NCBI RefSeq assembly: GCF_921293095.1
Contig: NC_060251.1
Coordinates: 59,909,585 to 59,973,584, forward strand
Direction of reading: 5' to 3'
Source: Ischnura elegans
Taxonomy: Eukaryota > Arthropoda > Insecta > Odonata > Coenagrionidae
DNA: 64,000 nucleotides
A program made the translations under genes and the position numbers. Of the stretch, positions 1-10,359 are shown piece after piece. Within the stretch, counting starts at the first letter, position 1; each line of letters begins with the position of its first letter. The notes beneath the pieces were generated by a model, which was given only the letters and a program-made list of their open reading frames with translations, was not told the DNA's origin and searched no databases.

Positions 1-85
1 AAACTCAATGACATTTCTAAGGGCCATGAAACTCCTGCAACGCAACCGGAAGATCTTCTCGAGATATTAAGTAGACCTATTCCAG
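1..85 (+). CDS. Partial internal coding exon, host gene of unknown function
   Basis: The window opens inside an open frame that reads from base 1 (KLNDISKGHETPATQPEDLL and on, 28 full codons) and stops at a good splice donor, CCAG followed by GTAAGG, at 86. The other two frames contain stops, and the reading is rich in ordinary coding residues. The exon would end in phase 1. It does not join directly to the exon at 6368, which needs a phase 2 partner, so either an intermediate exon was missed or this is another gene. I do not recognise the protein. The upstream part lies outside the window. Confidence 0.5.
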
Positions 86-1394
86 GTAAGGTTACTGAAA
101 AAGTGTTCGTCGAGTGATTAATTATTTGATAGTTAATTAATTATTATTAACAAATTTCCCCAAGTGACCATCGCTTATATATTTGAAATATACATGAGAG
201 AAGCTGCAGTAGCTTTCGTGGCGGGTTACCTAGTCCGAATCGCAGAGGAGAGAACTGAATGTATAGGGTGTCTGGAACCTCTCGCCGCATGTCAAAAAAG
301 TGCTCCCTCACTGTTATTAGTGAATCATTTGAATAGATCATAGATAGATTGCTATCCTAGCAAAAACTTTACATATTTCTCAGTGTAAGCAGTGCGCAAA
401 CTTGACAGCAAAATTTTATATTCGGGCAGTACTCTTTCTGCAACGCCAGCTACTTGAAGAGCAATTACTGACATTCATTTTACCAAGATTTCTGAAGGAA
501 TTTGCTTGTAAGCAATGCACAAACCCGGTATTGCTTCGTGTAATATTACAAAAAAATTTTAGGCCACTTCTGGACAATTAGGCTAAAATGAAACGGACGC
601 TGTAACATGGAAGAAGTAACAGCACCTGCGTTTAGGAAAATATCACTTTGTCGGAAATTCCTATAATTTTGAAAACATTATTCCGTGAAAAATACCAAAA
701 AATAAAGGCCAAAATTAAATAAATATGGTAAATGTTAGCATAATCACGAAAAGAGAACTAATTTTGACAAAAATCGCGTCTGTTTCAAATGTTCGCCATT
801 CATTCCCATACGAATTTTGTTCTCAAAACAGCGCCAGCGGCGACAACTGGAACTAACTCCAGACATGCTCATTCTGCCCGTTTACAGCTCACGTTGGACG
901 GCCTTATGAATAACGTAGGCTACGCCTATACTTTCAATGACTTTTGAGGATTTTGGCTCTCATCTGTCTGCTTTTACAACGCAAAATGGCCGACCCGTTT
1001 TTCACGTGAAATTTGACATAATGTAGACATTATCTTTCGTTTACGAAAAATATAACTCGGAAAATTTGAATCACAATATAAAGTAGAGATTTATAAAGAG
1101 TACTAATTAGAAATATTGAAAAAAAGTTTGCGACGAAGGAAATAAGAGCGATTTTTCAATCGCGCGTCAAGGCTGAGCTACACGCCGCGGAACTCTGAGG
1201 CTCGGTAACTGAGGCCGATTTTTCAAGTTTTTCAAAACATTAGCCTTGAAAATCGTCATTTAAAGCATGAATAATCGTCTTCATTGACTTAAAACACTTA
1301 ACTGAGGATGTTAAAAAGGATTATGTATAGATCGAATGGACCATTTAGCGCATTACTCGAGTGAAAATACTAAGGATTGGATATTTTTCGGAAC
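86..1394. other. AT-rich noncoding stretch
   Basis: Presumed intron following the exon at 1-85. I see no coding exon, RNA gene or clear repeat. Short ORFs here lack coding character. Confidence 0.5.
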
Positions 1395-1473
1395 CATCCC
1401 AGATAACACGGCATTTGTATTACATCTGTATAACATCAATAATACACAAAAAATACGTGACCAAATACATATG

Positions 1474-1737
1474 TATAAGATGGAATACGATCGTATTACA
1501 TCGGTATATTTCACGTAGAAGTGGTTCAAAAGTCCCTATGGATGTATGTATTCGTGCGTATTACAAATTGGAAATCTGAATACCCATACATGAATTATAC
1601 ATATGTATACAATGGAATACAATCGTATTACGTCTGTATATTTCACGTAAAAGTGGCTGAAAAGTCCCTCAGGATGTATGTATACATGCGTATTACAAAT
1701 TGGAAATCTGAATATCCTTACATGTAATATACATGTG
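1474..1737. repeat. 132 bp tandem duplication, two units
   Basis: Two units with a period of 132 bases. For example TTACAAATTGGAAATCTGAA occurs at 1561 and 1693, and TGGAATAC at 1481 and 1613. The units differ at scattered positions. This is the left subterminal part of the possible element at 1395-4637. Confidence 0.85.
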
Positions 1738-2079
1738 TATCTGCAGGCCCTCGTACACGAATTATACATATTGATTTTCTGACCCACATCCGCTTAATAT
1801 CAATACGGATCAAACAGATGAATAAACATAAGGAAACCAGAACATACAGATAATAAAACATTTATTCAAAGAGAAAAATAAAATAATACACACAAATAAC
1901 AAGTGTGGCCATGAATATTGCTAACAAGCATTAAGGGCCAGCAAACAGTAGGTGAAACTTAGTTTAAAAAAATGGCACAAAGATAAATCAAGTACAAACA
2001 ATGGTTTGAGTTGGAAAATAGAAAAAAATGTTAGCACGGAACAAGCGTTGTAACCCATTGCACAAGAAGAAACCTGAAT

Positions 2080-2800
2080 TCAGGAAACCAACTCTGCACC
2101 ATTAGCCACTTCCTGAAAGGAGAAAAGAAGAAGTCAAGTTTAAAATTCATGCAAAAATATATCTTTTTGTAAGATCTGAATATAGGAGCTACAGGCCTTT
2201 CAATTTTATTTTTTTCAATTCATATAGGCAGTCAGTATTCTGTGAAGTCTGTAATTTTAGTACTAATTCTGTATTCTGAATGCAAATGAAAGTTTGGCTT
2301 CTCTGCTAGATTCCAGACATAAGTTTTAAATTTTTTCATTTACCAATTATGTCGAGGTCCCAGCTAGCACAGATTTGACCTTGTCCTTTGAGAAATCATA
2401 TATTTTGGGGATATGCTTTCATTTTACAAAATTAATAGCCTTTCTCTTAAGAAGAATGAGAAATATGAGAAAAGATCATATGACTACTTTTAAATATAAA
2501 TTAACTAGGAAAACGTGAATCCATTGGTATGCTTATTTAGTACATGATACTAATATATTAGTACCATGATTTAGTAGCGGATGACTCACACAGAAAAAAT
2601 ATAAACTTGTGATATCAAATTTTCAAACAAATAAATTTCATACATAACCGATAATTTCAGGCTTAACTTTAAGAAACCTCTCCATTATGGTAAAAAAAAA
2701 TTTCCCTCAAAGCTTACCTCGGTATTAACAATTCCACCTGGTCTTCTGGCTTTGCTTCGTCGTCTTTTCCGTAATCCATTCTCCTCTTGTCCAGGCCAAG
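2080..2800 (-). CDS. Possible two-exon minus-strand coding end inside the 1395-4637 element
   Basis: On the minus strand an exon at 2800-2718 ends at a strong donor (ACCGAG then GTAAGC). An acceptor (CTCCTTTCAG) precedes 2112. Joined in one frame they read RRPGGIVNTE then EVANGAELVS and stop at 2080-2082, preceded by a basic run (LRKRRRSKAR). A second frame, giving MDYGKDDEAKPEDQVELLIP, is also open across the junction, so the true frame is unsettled. A further possible minus exon ends at 3580 with donor AAG/GTAAGG and reads ARYCDSCKPAP with several cysteines. No family is recognised; it may be the transposon's own gene or a host gene. Confidence 0.25.
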
Positions 2801-3460
2801 CTATTTACATCGTCGCCTGCTGGGTAAGCGCGAAAGAGCATGAAAAGAAAATTACAATTACCTAATTAATTTGGCCCGTACGCACCTTTTTCTTACATAT
2901 AATGACAAACTTTCGCATGAAAATTACGTATTTATCTTGTGTTAATAATAATGACGACATGCACCTTGATTGACTGCATTTCAAGATGAAAGAAATATTA
3001 CATTTTGCTTTAAGGGAACCGATATTACACGACCAATACTTCTTGTTCGTTAAATAATTAGAAGTAGAGGGCAAAACCGCTCGGAACCTCGAGGAATCTA
3101 ATAGTGACAAGGCTACGCTGATAAGTCTAAGGTCAAAGATGTTATGACTAAAGCATAGGATAACTAGGAATGCAAGAACTACAATACAGTAGGTTGTGGT
3201 AATAAACAGCGATAAAACAACTTACACGTGAACGAAAACATTCCTTTAAACAATTTTTTCTGCTCTTAATTAAGAGAAGAAAAAATGTAACTTCAGCCGC
3301 GAAGCACGGAATTACTATACGACGCATAATCTATTAATTTATACGTACAAGATTGACATTACTATGTTTTACCATATAACTTCAGTGGACACCAGTCTCC
3401 TCGATACATAACTCAACAAAATAGGAAAACAATAGCCAAACATAAACAAAATAATTACCT

Positions 3461-3497
3461 CTATTGGCGCAATGTGGTCAACACATTGCGCCAATAG
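3461..3497. repeat. Perfect 16 bp hairpin
   Basis: CTATTGGCGCAATGTG at 3461-3476 is followed by a 5-base spacer and its exact complement at 3482-3497. The stem is GC-rich for this AT-rich setting. No terminator role is implied in a eukaryote. Confidence 0.9.
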
Positions 3498-4355
3498 TTG
3501 TATCCAAATATACTCAAATAACATAATTAATGTAGTCTATGTATGCGTACAATATAATAAAAGATAAATCATACCTTACCTTAATTATCCAGTGACAGGA
3601 AACTGTTGGAGCTGGCTTGCACGAATCGCAATAACGTGCGGGATTGAAGCACATTTCCAGCAAAACATAGCTTCGGTTTGAGCACACCATCCACACGCAC
3701 CGGTTATCGAGGATTAAAACACTATGTCAATTCTTCCAATACGTATAATAATACAAACAAATATAAAATTAACTATACATCAGTAGCCGGAGTTCCTTCT
3801 ACAGCACGTTCTTGACGTTCTCGTAGTCTCGAACGAAATGCCGAGCTAACTGTTAACGAGATTATCACTCCCACTCACTTCCCTAGCTTATTGCGACAGA
3901 ATTGAGAATTTAATTTTTTTGTTTAAACAGTTAATTTAAAATATTGTTTAAAAAATTAAACTTCGCTTTTACTTTTGCGCTGTGCAAGAACTATTTTTTG
4001 TATTTTTCATGTATTGTGAACCATTTTCCATGTGTATATTTCGCGGATGGAAACTGAATTTTACATATGTAATACGTCTGTATTTCGCGTGCATTTACAA
4101 ATTAACATAAATATGGTCGCCATACTACCCTTGCTCACATCGATCAGTATATGATTTATTTTTAAGCTTCCTGGGTATAAATTCGAATGGATGAATGATC
4201 ATTGAAATGAGGAAATCTGGCGTTTGCAGTGAACATATTATTTCTGCAAAAATGTTTCTGAACATTTCACTAGACGCCACGAAAATCCACCTCTCAAAAA
4301 TTACAGAAAATATACATAATGTATATTTTGTGTATTTTTGACCACATTTACATAT

Positions 4356-4521
4356 TTATTTCCTCTGTATTCATACATATGTAAAAGTAACAAGTGTTAC
4401 ACGATATTTACATTTGTATTTTTGACCACATTTACATAAGTATTCAAATTTCAAAAATACAAATGTATTTATCGTGTAAACACGTACCACTTTTACATAT
4501 GTATGAATACAAAGGAAATAC
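4356..4521. repeat. Inverted repeat, arms ~70 bp
   Basis: The arm at about 4356-4426 and the arm at about 4451-4521 are complementary with few mismatches (shared core GTATTCATACATATGTAAAA). The phrase GTATTTTTGACCACATTTAC also recurs directly at 4331 and 4416. It forms the right subterminal region of the possible transposon at 1395-4637. Confidence 0.85.
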
Positions 4522-4637
4522 ATCCAATAATACATATGTATTACACATGTTATACATAACAAAAATACATATTTATGTGACCCATGAAAATACAATATAA
4601 ATACATTATGTATATCCAAATGTGTGCTGTTGGGGAT

Positions 4638-5499
4638 CCCACGCATAAGAAATATGGCTCGGGCATTGAAGTAAAGTGAAGAGATTAAGTCAGCATGCTT
4701 AAGAGAGAGAAAAATGAACTGTTTTCGTGAAAGGCAACGACCGATACCCTTTTTCCCTTTCCACCTTCGCCGAGGTTAGTCGCGCGGAAGGAGGAGTTTT
4801 GACACCACAAGGCTCTTTTAGCCATTTTTATTACTGTGTCCGTCCGATGTGATATTCATTTGTAGCGATTAGTTTCTTTCTTGAACTTAAAAAAAAGCAA
4901 GAGATTTTAAGGTTGATTTAGTGACGTTAGAAGTATAGAATTTTTTTGGCTCTACAAAACTAAAGTTTAATTCTATAGTTTGTTTGCTTCGTCTACTTGA
5001 ATTCCATGAAGATTCAAGACACAAAAAAATCGTTGATATTTAATTTTTAATAAAAATTCCAAAGTCTCCGAAATCTTGCAATTTTGATAGGAAAGTACTT
5101 TCTCAGTCACAAAGTGTGTAGCAAAAGGCAATTTCCTGCAGCAGCAATACTGTAACATGGAGACGTCAAAACCTGCTGGCTGAGCATATAGAATAATTGG
5201 TTTTTCTGCTTGAGAATTTGAAAGGGCCAAATATTACATGATTCATAGACGTAGTATGTAATCTTTATAATAGCTGTGAAAATTACTATACTCAGGGCTC
5301 TCCCTTGTAGTTTGGATAGTATATGGTCGACATATTACTTGGGGTTAATTAATTTCAATTGTCCCTATGGAACTGTTGAAGACACATTAATTTTCATTCA
5401 TCTCCTACTTCTGACAATAACCATCAACGATCCTCATTATATTTCTCTTCTTAAATTAGGCTATACATTCGTCATAGAAACTTGGAGTAGAATATATTG
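4638..5499. other. Noncoding stretch, nothing recognised
   Basis: AT-rich. A minus-strand ORF of 85 codons (5230-4973) lacks a recognisable domain and any splice context. I treat it as unassigned. Confidence 0.4.
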
Positions 5500-6138
5500 T
5501 AGCATGCATTGCTGTATTGCCTGGTTCAGAAATTATCATACTCGACTCGACTCGATACTCGCGAGTAATTTTCAACTCGACTCGAGATCAAAAAGTGCTA
5601 CTTGGAAATCCCTATTATATTCCGAAGGAGCAAACGCAGACTAGGGAGCCTGTGACAGGTATGTGGTCAAGATACAGTGATGTATTTGGAAAAGTACCCA
5701 AAGTCACCATAGCAAACACTGTTGGAGCTGAAGTGGAAGCTTATTTATTAGAGATGAATGCACCGCCAAATTCCTTCCCTGGGAAATACTGGAAGACTTG
5801 TATCTCCTATCCAAGGCTGAAAGTATTAGCGAAGAGGTTTCTTGCCGTACCGCCATCCACTGTGTTTAGTGAAAGACATTTAGCTCTGCAGGAAAAATAC
5901 GTGATGTAAAATGCGTCACGTCAGGTATGTTCTGTTTTGAAATTTAGCTATTACATTTTAATTACATAGTGATGATATGAAAGATGCTTTTGTCAACTGA
6001 CACTGGAATTAAGTGATATTTTTCTTGGAACCTACGGCATCAGAATCGATGGAATCGGTATCGGTAGAATCGGAATCGAAATGTCAGAATCGGAATCGGG
6101 ATCAGAATCGATAAAATTTTGGAATCGACCCATCACTA
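5500..6138 (+). pseudogene. hAT transposase C-terminal remnant with 3' transposon end
   Basis: The frame at 5517-5909 ends with a recognisable hAT C-terminal dimerisation domain: EAYL, then KYW, then YPRLKVLAKRFLAVPPSTVF and SERHLALQ, matching the family pattern W-(x)-YP-L-LA-FL-P-S-SER. Only about the last 70 residues of a protein normally over 500 long remain. Downstream, 6040-6130 is a run of GAATCG repeats ending in GGAATCGACCCATCACTA, which looks like a hAT subterminal array and terminal repeat in the correct orientation. Upstream, 5538-5590 has ACTCGACTCGATACTCG-type repeats that could be the other end, so this may be an internally deleted copy. It sits before the exon at 6368 and is not functional. 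Confidence 0.75.
6040..6130. repeat. GAATCG-type short repeat array
   Basis: About nine copies of GAATCG or close variants in 90 bases. It lies directly inside the proposed 3' end of the hAT remnant, where transposase-binding repeats would be expected. Confidence 0.8.
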
Positions 6139-6367
6139 GTATTAATAATTATAATTCTTAATTCTTCTTCAAATTTTTAAATAAGGAAAATAATTATAGT
6201 TGACTGTAATTCATATCAAAAGAAATATGATTTTAAATATTTTGTTTGGCTGTATAAAATATTGCAAAATCATAAGAAATGAGGCTGCGATTAATAATTC
6301 ATTCTTTTTATATTGGTAAGATATATTGCCAATTTTAACTGTATTAATTCTTCTATTGTTTTTACAG

Positions 6368-6470
6368 GACTGGCTTTTATGTATTAACTCCAGATTATGG
6401 GCTGGATTTCATTGCTAATTGCAGACAGACTGGATTTCACCCTCATCCTTCTAAACCTCCTCTTTTTATG
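6368..6470 (+). CDS. Penultimate coding exon of an unrecognised host gene
   Basis: A strong acceptor (CTTCTATTGTTTTTACAG) precedes 6368 and a donor (TTTATG then GTTAGT) follows 6470. Only one frame is open, reading TGFYVLTPDYGLDFIANCRQ and ending HPHPSKPPLFM. It needs two bases from an upstream exon (phase 2) and ends in phase 0, which matches the next exon at 9640. The two exons together give about 55 C-terminal residues of a cytosolic-looking protein with no membrane segment. I do not recognise the family. The 3.2 kb intron that follows is filled with transposon remnants. The 5' part of the gene is upstream or was missed. Confidence 0.65.
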
Positions 6471-6834
6471 GTTAGTTGTAAATATACTTTTGTATTTCAA
6501 TGTGATATTTCTTAGTACTCATAACTTATGGGTCCCCTATGATTCATGTTACCATGTGGAGAGTTAACAATTGGTGGAAAAACATATTATTCCATGCTTT
6601 AAGTGGTGAAAGTGCCGCTCTTGCTTCAACTGTTTTTGACCTGACTTAACCATATTATCGTACTTTTTCCTTCGTTGTTCTGTCTCTGAATTAAGTAAAA
6701 GTAGATAAGCTTACTGAGTTCAATGGTTTGGTATTTGGAGACGGCAACTGACAGTTAAGGTCATTTGCAGAATGAGAGAAGGGTTGGGAAGAAGACCAGC
6801 ATCGATATTAGCCTGCTATTATTTAAAGGTGACT

Positions 6835-7022
6835 ATGGTTTAATGTCCCGTCCGATCCCATTGATAGATACCATCCCATGTAATTGAATTGCCTTTTGTA
6901 AAGCAGTGAATAAGGAATCGGGCATTCTCCGAAAAATCTCTGCCACCAACTAGTTTTGAACCCAGGCCAACTGGGTGGGCAACCAGCACTCTAGCCATCA
7001 CATCGATGCAATCCCCTTACAA
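6835..7022 (-). mobile_element. tRNA-derived SINE copy (family S2)
   Basis: On the minus strand the head reads GATGGCTAGAGTGCTGG (box A-like), then about 30 bases on GGGTTCAAAAC (box B-like), then a body ending in CCGATTCC and a tail containing GTCGGACGGGACATTAAACC. A second copy in the same orientation lies at 53025-53200 and shares both head and tail. Confidence 0.7.
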
Positions 7023-8334
7023 TGTTCATGCTGAACAAAAAAGTAATGTAAATATCAGGAAATTAGTTTGTGGTCGAGGGAAAAACTCCAGAGTTGCAGC
7101 AAATTAATAAAAATTGTGGTTTAATGTGCGAAGCATTGCTGCAAAAAAATTTTGAGGAGGTTGTTTTGTAGCAGCATATTTGAAGGCATATAAGGCACAC
7201 CTTTTTCCAAAATAATATTTCAAAAATATTACCTGCATCTTATATGTGAAGGTTGGACCTCCATGGGTTGATACTGACTCACTTGTATTTATAACAATTA
7301 TATTTATTTCTTAATATTTATTATTCAATTGAAGATTGTTGTAGTTGGAATTTTTCTTATTAAGCTCATTACTATCGTGTTACATTATTTATTGTTCACT
7401 TATTATATTATTTATTATTATCGTTTTGCCCGCTTCAGCGATACCGAAGGAGTTGGGTGTATCAAGTGAGCTTGATCGGTCGATATCTTCCACTACAGTT
7501 ATATTGTTTACTTTTATGTCAAAATTAATATTTTTTGGTAATTGCATCAATGATTGTGCCACCTATTTGACTTTTCTGAGCCATAAAAATTAAAAGGGAC
7601 TAACTCAAATTGTTGGGGCCACTCCTTCGTTCAGACTTTTTTTTTTGCATGCCCTACTGAAGTGAGGGTGCATCTTCTTTGCCATCAAAATTGGTGCTTG
7701 GTGCTTCTAGAAATTATTTCTTCTACCACGAGTTAACTTAGTTTACCTTGCTGCATTTTTCCTTCTGTACAATTTAAACTCCCATCTGTACAACTGCTTT
7801 GCCAATGCTATTGAGGGAATTTATAAATGAATGTGGGGTGGAAATACAGTAGGAGCCTGGTTTAACGTGTGCTCATAATCCCTCGGAAATTACTCGCAAA
7901 ACCGAGTACTTGTTGTATCCGAAGGTGTGGAATAAACCCAGTGAAGTCTCATAATCATTGGCATTTGCAGTTTTTCTTTTCTTACTGCAGTATTTAACGA
8001 AGTTTAAAGGCTCAATAGTCATTATCAGGCACAATCTAGATGAGTATCAACATATTTTAAGAAAGAAACAGGGGATTTTCAATTTTATAAAATATTTATT
8101 CCCCCCATTTCGGTATTTTATTCCTGTTTTTGTATTTTTTGATTGCCGAAGAAAGCTGTAAAAACAGCGTAACTAGTTGGAATCAATATGTTTGGTATGC
8201 GGTGGAAGTTTTTGGATAATTTCGGAAATACATCATGCTGACAATATCAGTTTTGCAGAGTTTTCAAATGTGTAACTAGTATGTCAGTCAGTTGAGAAAA
8301 TTGGCCGAAAGGTTCACTGAAACACGGCATATAG
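7023..8334. other. Intronic stretch, nothing recognised
   Basis: AT-rich intron sequence of the gene ending at 9702. Hydrophobic short ORFs, such as that at 7345-7593, come from T-rich composition and have no coding support. Confidence 0.5.
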
Positions 8335-8496
8335 CTTATTAAAACAACTTGTCTGTTTCCACACTTTTATTTTTACCGACCATGGTTTCGGCAGCTTGTG
8401 CCATTGTCAAGCTTGACCTTGACAATGGCACAAGCTGCCGAAACCATGGTCGGTAAAAATAAAATAGTGTGGAAACAGACAAGTTGTTTTAATAAG
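8335..8496. mobile_element. Foldback element, 77 bp arms (family F)
   Basis: The arms at 8335-8411 and 8418-8496 are complementary except for a 2-base indel, with a 6-base centre. The arm core contains CCGACCATGGTTTCGG and TTGTGCCATTGTCAAG. Related foldbacks occur at 26443-26627 and 62431-62536, with half-copies elsewhere. The wording resembles the ends of Penelope-like elements, which carry inverted terminal structures, but that is an inference. Confidence 0.85.
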
Positions 8497-8569
8497 ATAT
8501 ATATCAAAGATTTCCACCGCATCACGCCGGACACTGTATCTTTTATTTTGAAACACGGCATGATTCGGT

Positions 8570-8907
8570 GGTCGAAGATATTTCTCCCCATTGGAAATGT
8601 AGTCAACTTCCGCTTTAATATCGAACCACTTATGGGCAGTCCTGAGGACCTTTGTTGACAAAACCACTTGAATAGTGCAGATTCCATTTGCAGATTTCCC
8701 TTGCCACAAATATTTTTGGTTGCTAAGTGTTCCTAGTTCGGCCACTGCTGCACAATTTTTATCTTTGTTCTTTAAAACTGTGAACAACATAAATGACGAG
8801 ACACCAAACCGCCACCCAATATCAGTCTTTGAAGTCCAGCTACTTTTGCACTCGTCTATAATTTTAATTTTGGTATTAAGGCCCAAATATTTACACTTCC
8901 CAGACAT
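8570..8907 (-). pseudogene. Tigger/pogo-like transposase N-terminus (CENP-B DNA-binding part)
   Basis: Starting from ATG at 8907 on the minus strand, the frame reads MSGKCKYLGL, then TKIKIIDECK, KTDIGWRFGVSS and TVLKNKDK. This is the first helix-turn-helix of CENP-B/Tigger transposases, in which a KTDIA-RFGVS-STL-ILKNK pattern is typical. Near 8690 the reading shifts frame to ALFKWFCQQRSSGLPISG, the second CENP-B helix-turn-helix (WF-Q-R-G-PISG). It runs into the start of a lysine-rich stretch and is then lost. The DDE catalytic domain is absent. The copy is frameshifted and ends beside the foldback at 8335-8496, so it is a dead fragment. Confidence 0.8.
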
Positions 8908-9639
8908 AATGCACTTGTGCAAACCACCTGATACTACTACGCCCCTGAGACTGAGTACACTCGGCCCCTCCAAGCGAGTAAACTTCACCCCTTACCCACA
9001 CCCCAACTTTCCATCGTCGTGTGATTGGGTGCATCCAGTCGTTGGAAAGATTCCTACGATTAAGACGTAGCCTATTATAGTGACGAAGCCAGCCAAAGTG
9101 GATTGGGGGAGGGGGAAGCTAACTCCCTCTCCCAATGTCATCTTTCTCCCATTCCCCTCCCACTGATAACTGGGCCTAACAAAAGAAGAACGTGAAATGG
9201 GAGCGAGCAGAGCATACTCAAGGCCGTAAATCACATAAATGCTTGGATGTTACTGGCTTTAGGTGTTGTAGGTCTGACACACATCTTGTATTTTTAGTTT
9301 CATAAACAGATAATGCAAATCACAATACCTAGTTAATGCTTGCTCAGCGGTGCATTGCCCTCGAGAAATATCTGTCGTAAAACCGAGCGTACACTGTAGA
9401 AGGAACTTTTTGACCTCGCTAAATCAAATTTATTTTACTTGTAAAACATAGGCCGTTTGGCGGTACAAAGACTATCACTCGCTAAAATGGGATTCTTGTA
9501 AAATGCCCCTGGCTAAACCGGGCTTCCACTGTAAGGTAAAATGCTGGAAAATTAAAAATCGAAATTTCATTATGAGCCCTGGCTCATGTCCAACAAGAAT
9601 GGACTGTTATGCTCATGGTCATTTTAAACTTTATTCTAG

Positions 9640-9702
9640 GAAGCAGAACATACCAAGTTGAATGAAGCAGCTGCTATTGAGGTTGTCGATCTTCGAAGAT
9701 GA
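9640..9702 (+). CDS. Terminal coding exon of an unrecognised host gene
   Basis: The acceptor TTTATTCTAG precedes 9640. The frame, in phase 0 with the exon at 6368-6470, reads EAEHTKLNEAAAIEVVDLRR and stops at TGA 9700-9702. Codons are typical of a real gene and phases agree across the intron. The 3' untranslated region then runs about 640 bases to the poly(A) signal at 10341. The protein ends in a short charged helix-like tail and I cannot name it. Confidence 0.65.
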   Translation, partial: EAEHTKLNEAAAIEVVDLRR

Positions 9703-10340
9703 GAAGTACTGATTTACTGCATCGTGTTTTCCTGCATAGAGATCAATGCAAACTCTCAACTCCATATGGGTTTGCATGTAATGAACTTAATCACACGGAT
9801 CAGTACAATGCATCTGATATAAAATGGAAACTAATTTTTAGCTTCTGCAGGTTGCCTAGTCATGATGGTTACTCAAGCCCTTTGTGTTATGCCACTTACC
9901 GCATAGAAAACGAAATAGCCATTCCAATGAGTTGATTTGTGTTGGCTTTCTGTGGTGATTGAAGTGTTGCAGCTTAATTACTTTATATTTTACTAATGGC
10001 TTTCAACAAAGCTGAATTTTGAAAGTGATCTCTGGGGCTGTGAAAAAAAATCCTTGAAATTATCTCTGGTAGGCATGTCGGTGACATAATATCAAAGTGG
10101 AACCTGACTGACGCTTTATGTCTCAATCCTGAGTTCTCTTGTCGTGTTCATCTATTAAGCTGTCTCAGTTTGGAGACAGTTTGGGAGAGAACTTCTTTCC
10201 TACTCTGTATAGCCTTCAACAAATTTGCCTTGAAAGACTTAATTTTGGCCTAGCATTTAAGAGAGCATTACATTTTTTGCATTTCAGTGTGTTACAAAAG
10301 TAGCTGAATTATTTTCAGGTTTGTACCTGATATTGTGATC

Positions 10341-10346
10341 AATAAA
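10341..10346 (+). promoter_or_regulatory. Poly(A) signal AATAAA
   Basis: AATAAA about 640 bases after the stop at 9702, followed by T-rich sequence. It is the likeliest end of the gene whose last exon is 9640-9702. Confidence 0.5.
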
Positions 10347-10359
10347 ATTGCTGCTTATA

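Larger units (their letters stand above)
1395..4637. mobile_element. Possible ~3.2 kb DNA transposon with degenerate inverted ends
   Basis: The left end (about 1396-1430) and the reverse complement of the right end (about 4600-4637) align over roughly 35 bases: both start ATCCC, then have an AC-rich run, ATTTG, and a TACAT/GTAT tail. Both ends are packed with ACATATGTA-like motifs and subterminal repeats (a 132 bp tandem on the left, a large inverted repeat on the right), as in DNA transposons with complex subterminal binding sites. Between them are possible spliced minus-strand exons. No target duplication was identified and the superfamily is unknown. Confidence 0.45.

Noticed and set aside
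3461-3497. Perfect GC-rich hairpin as a bacterial-type terminator or attachment site
   Set aside because: The window is eukaryotic and the hairpin sits inside a transposon-like region.
4973-5230. 85-codon minus-strand ORF (MALSNSQAEK start)
   Set aside because: No domain, no splice context and no conserved motif; left unassigned.
7345-7593. Hydrophobic 82-codon ORF resembling a membrane protein
   Set aside because: Hydrophobicity comes from T-rich codons; it lies in an intron and has no support.
1-9702. Joining exon 1-85 directly to 6368-6470 as one gene
   Set aside because: Phase 1 does not fit the phase 2 needed; the joined frame hits a stop within a few codons.
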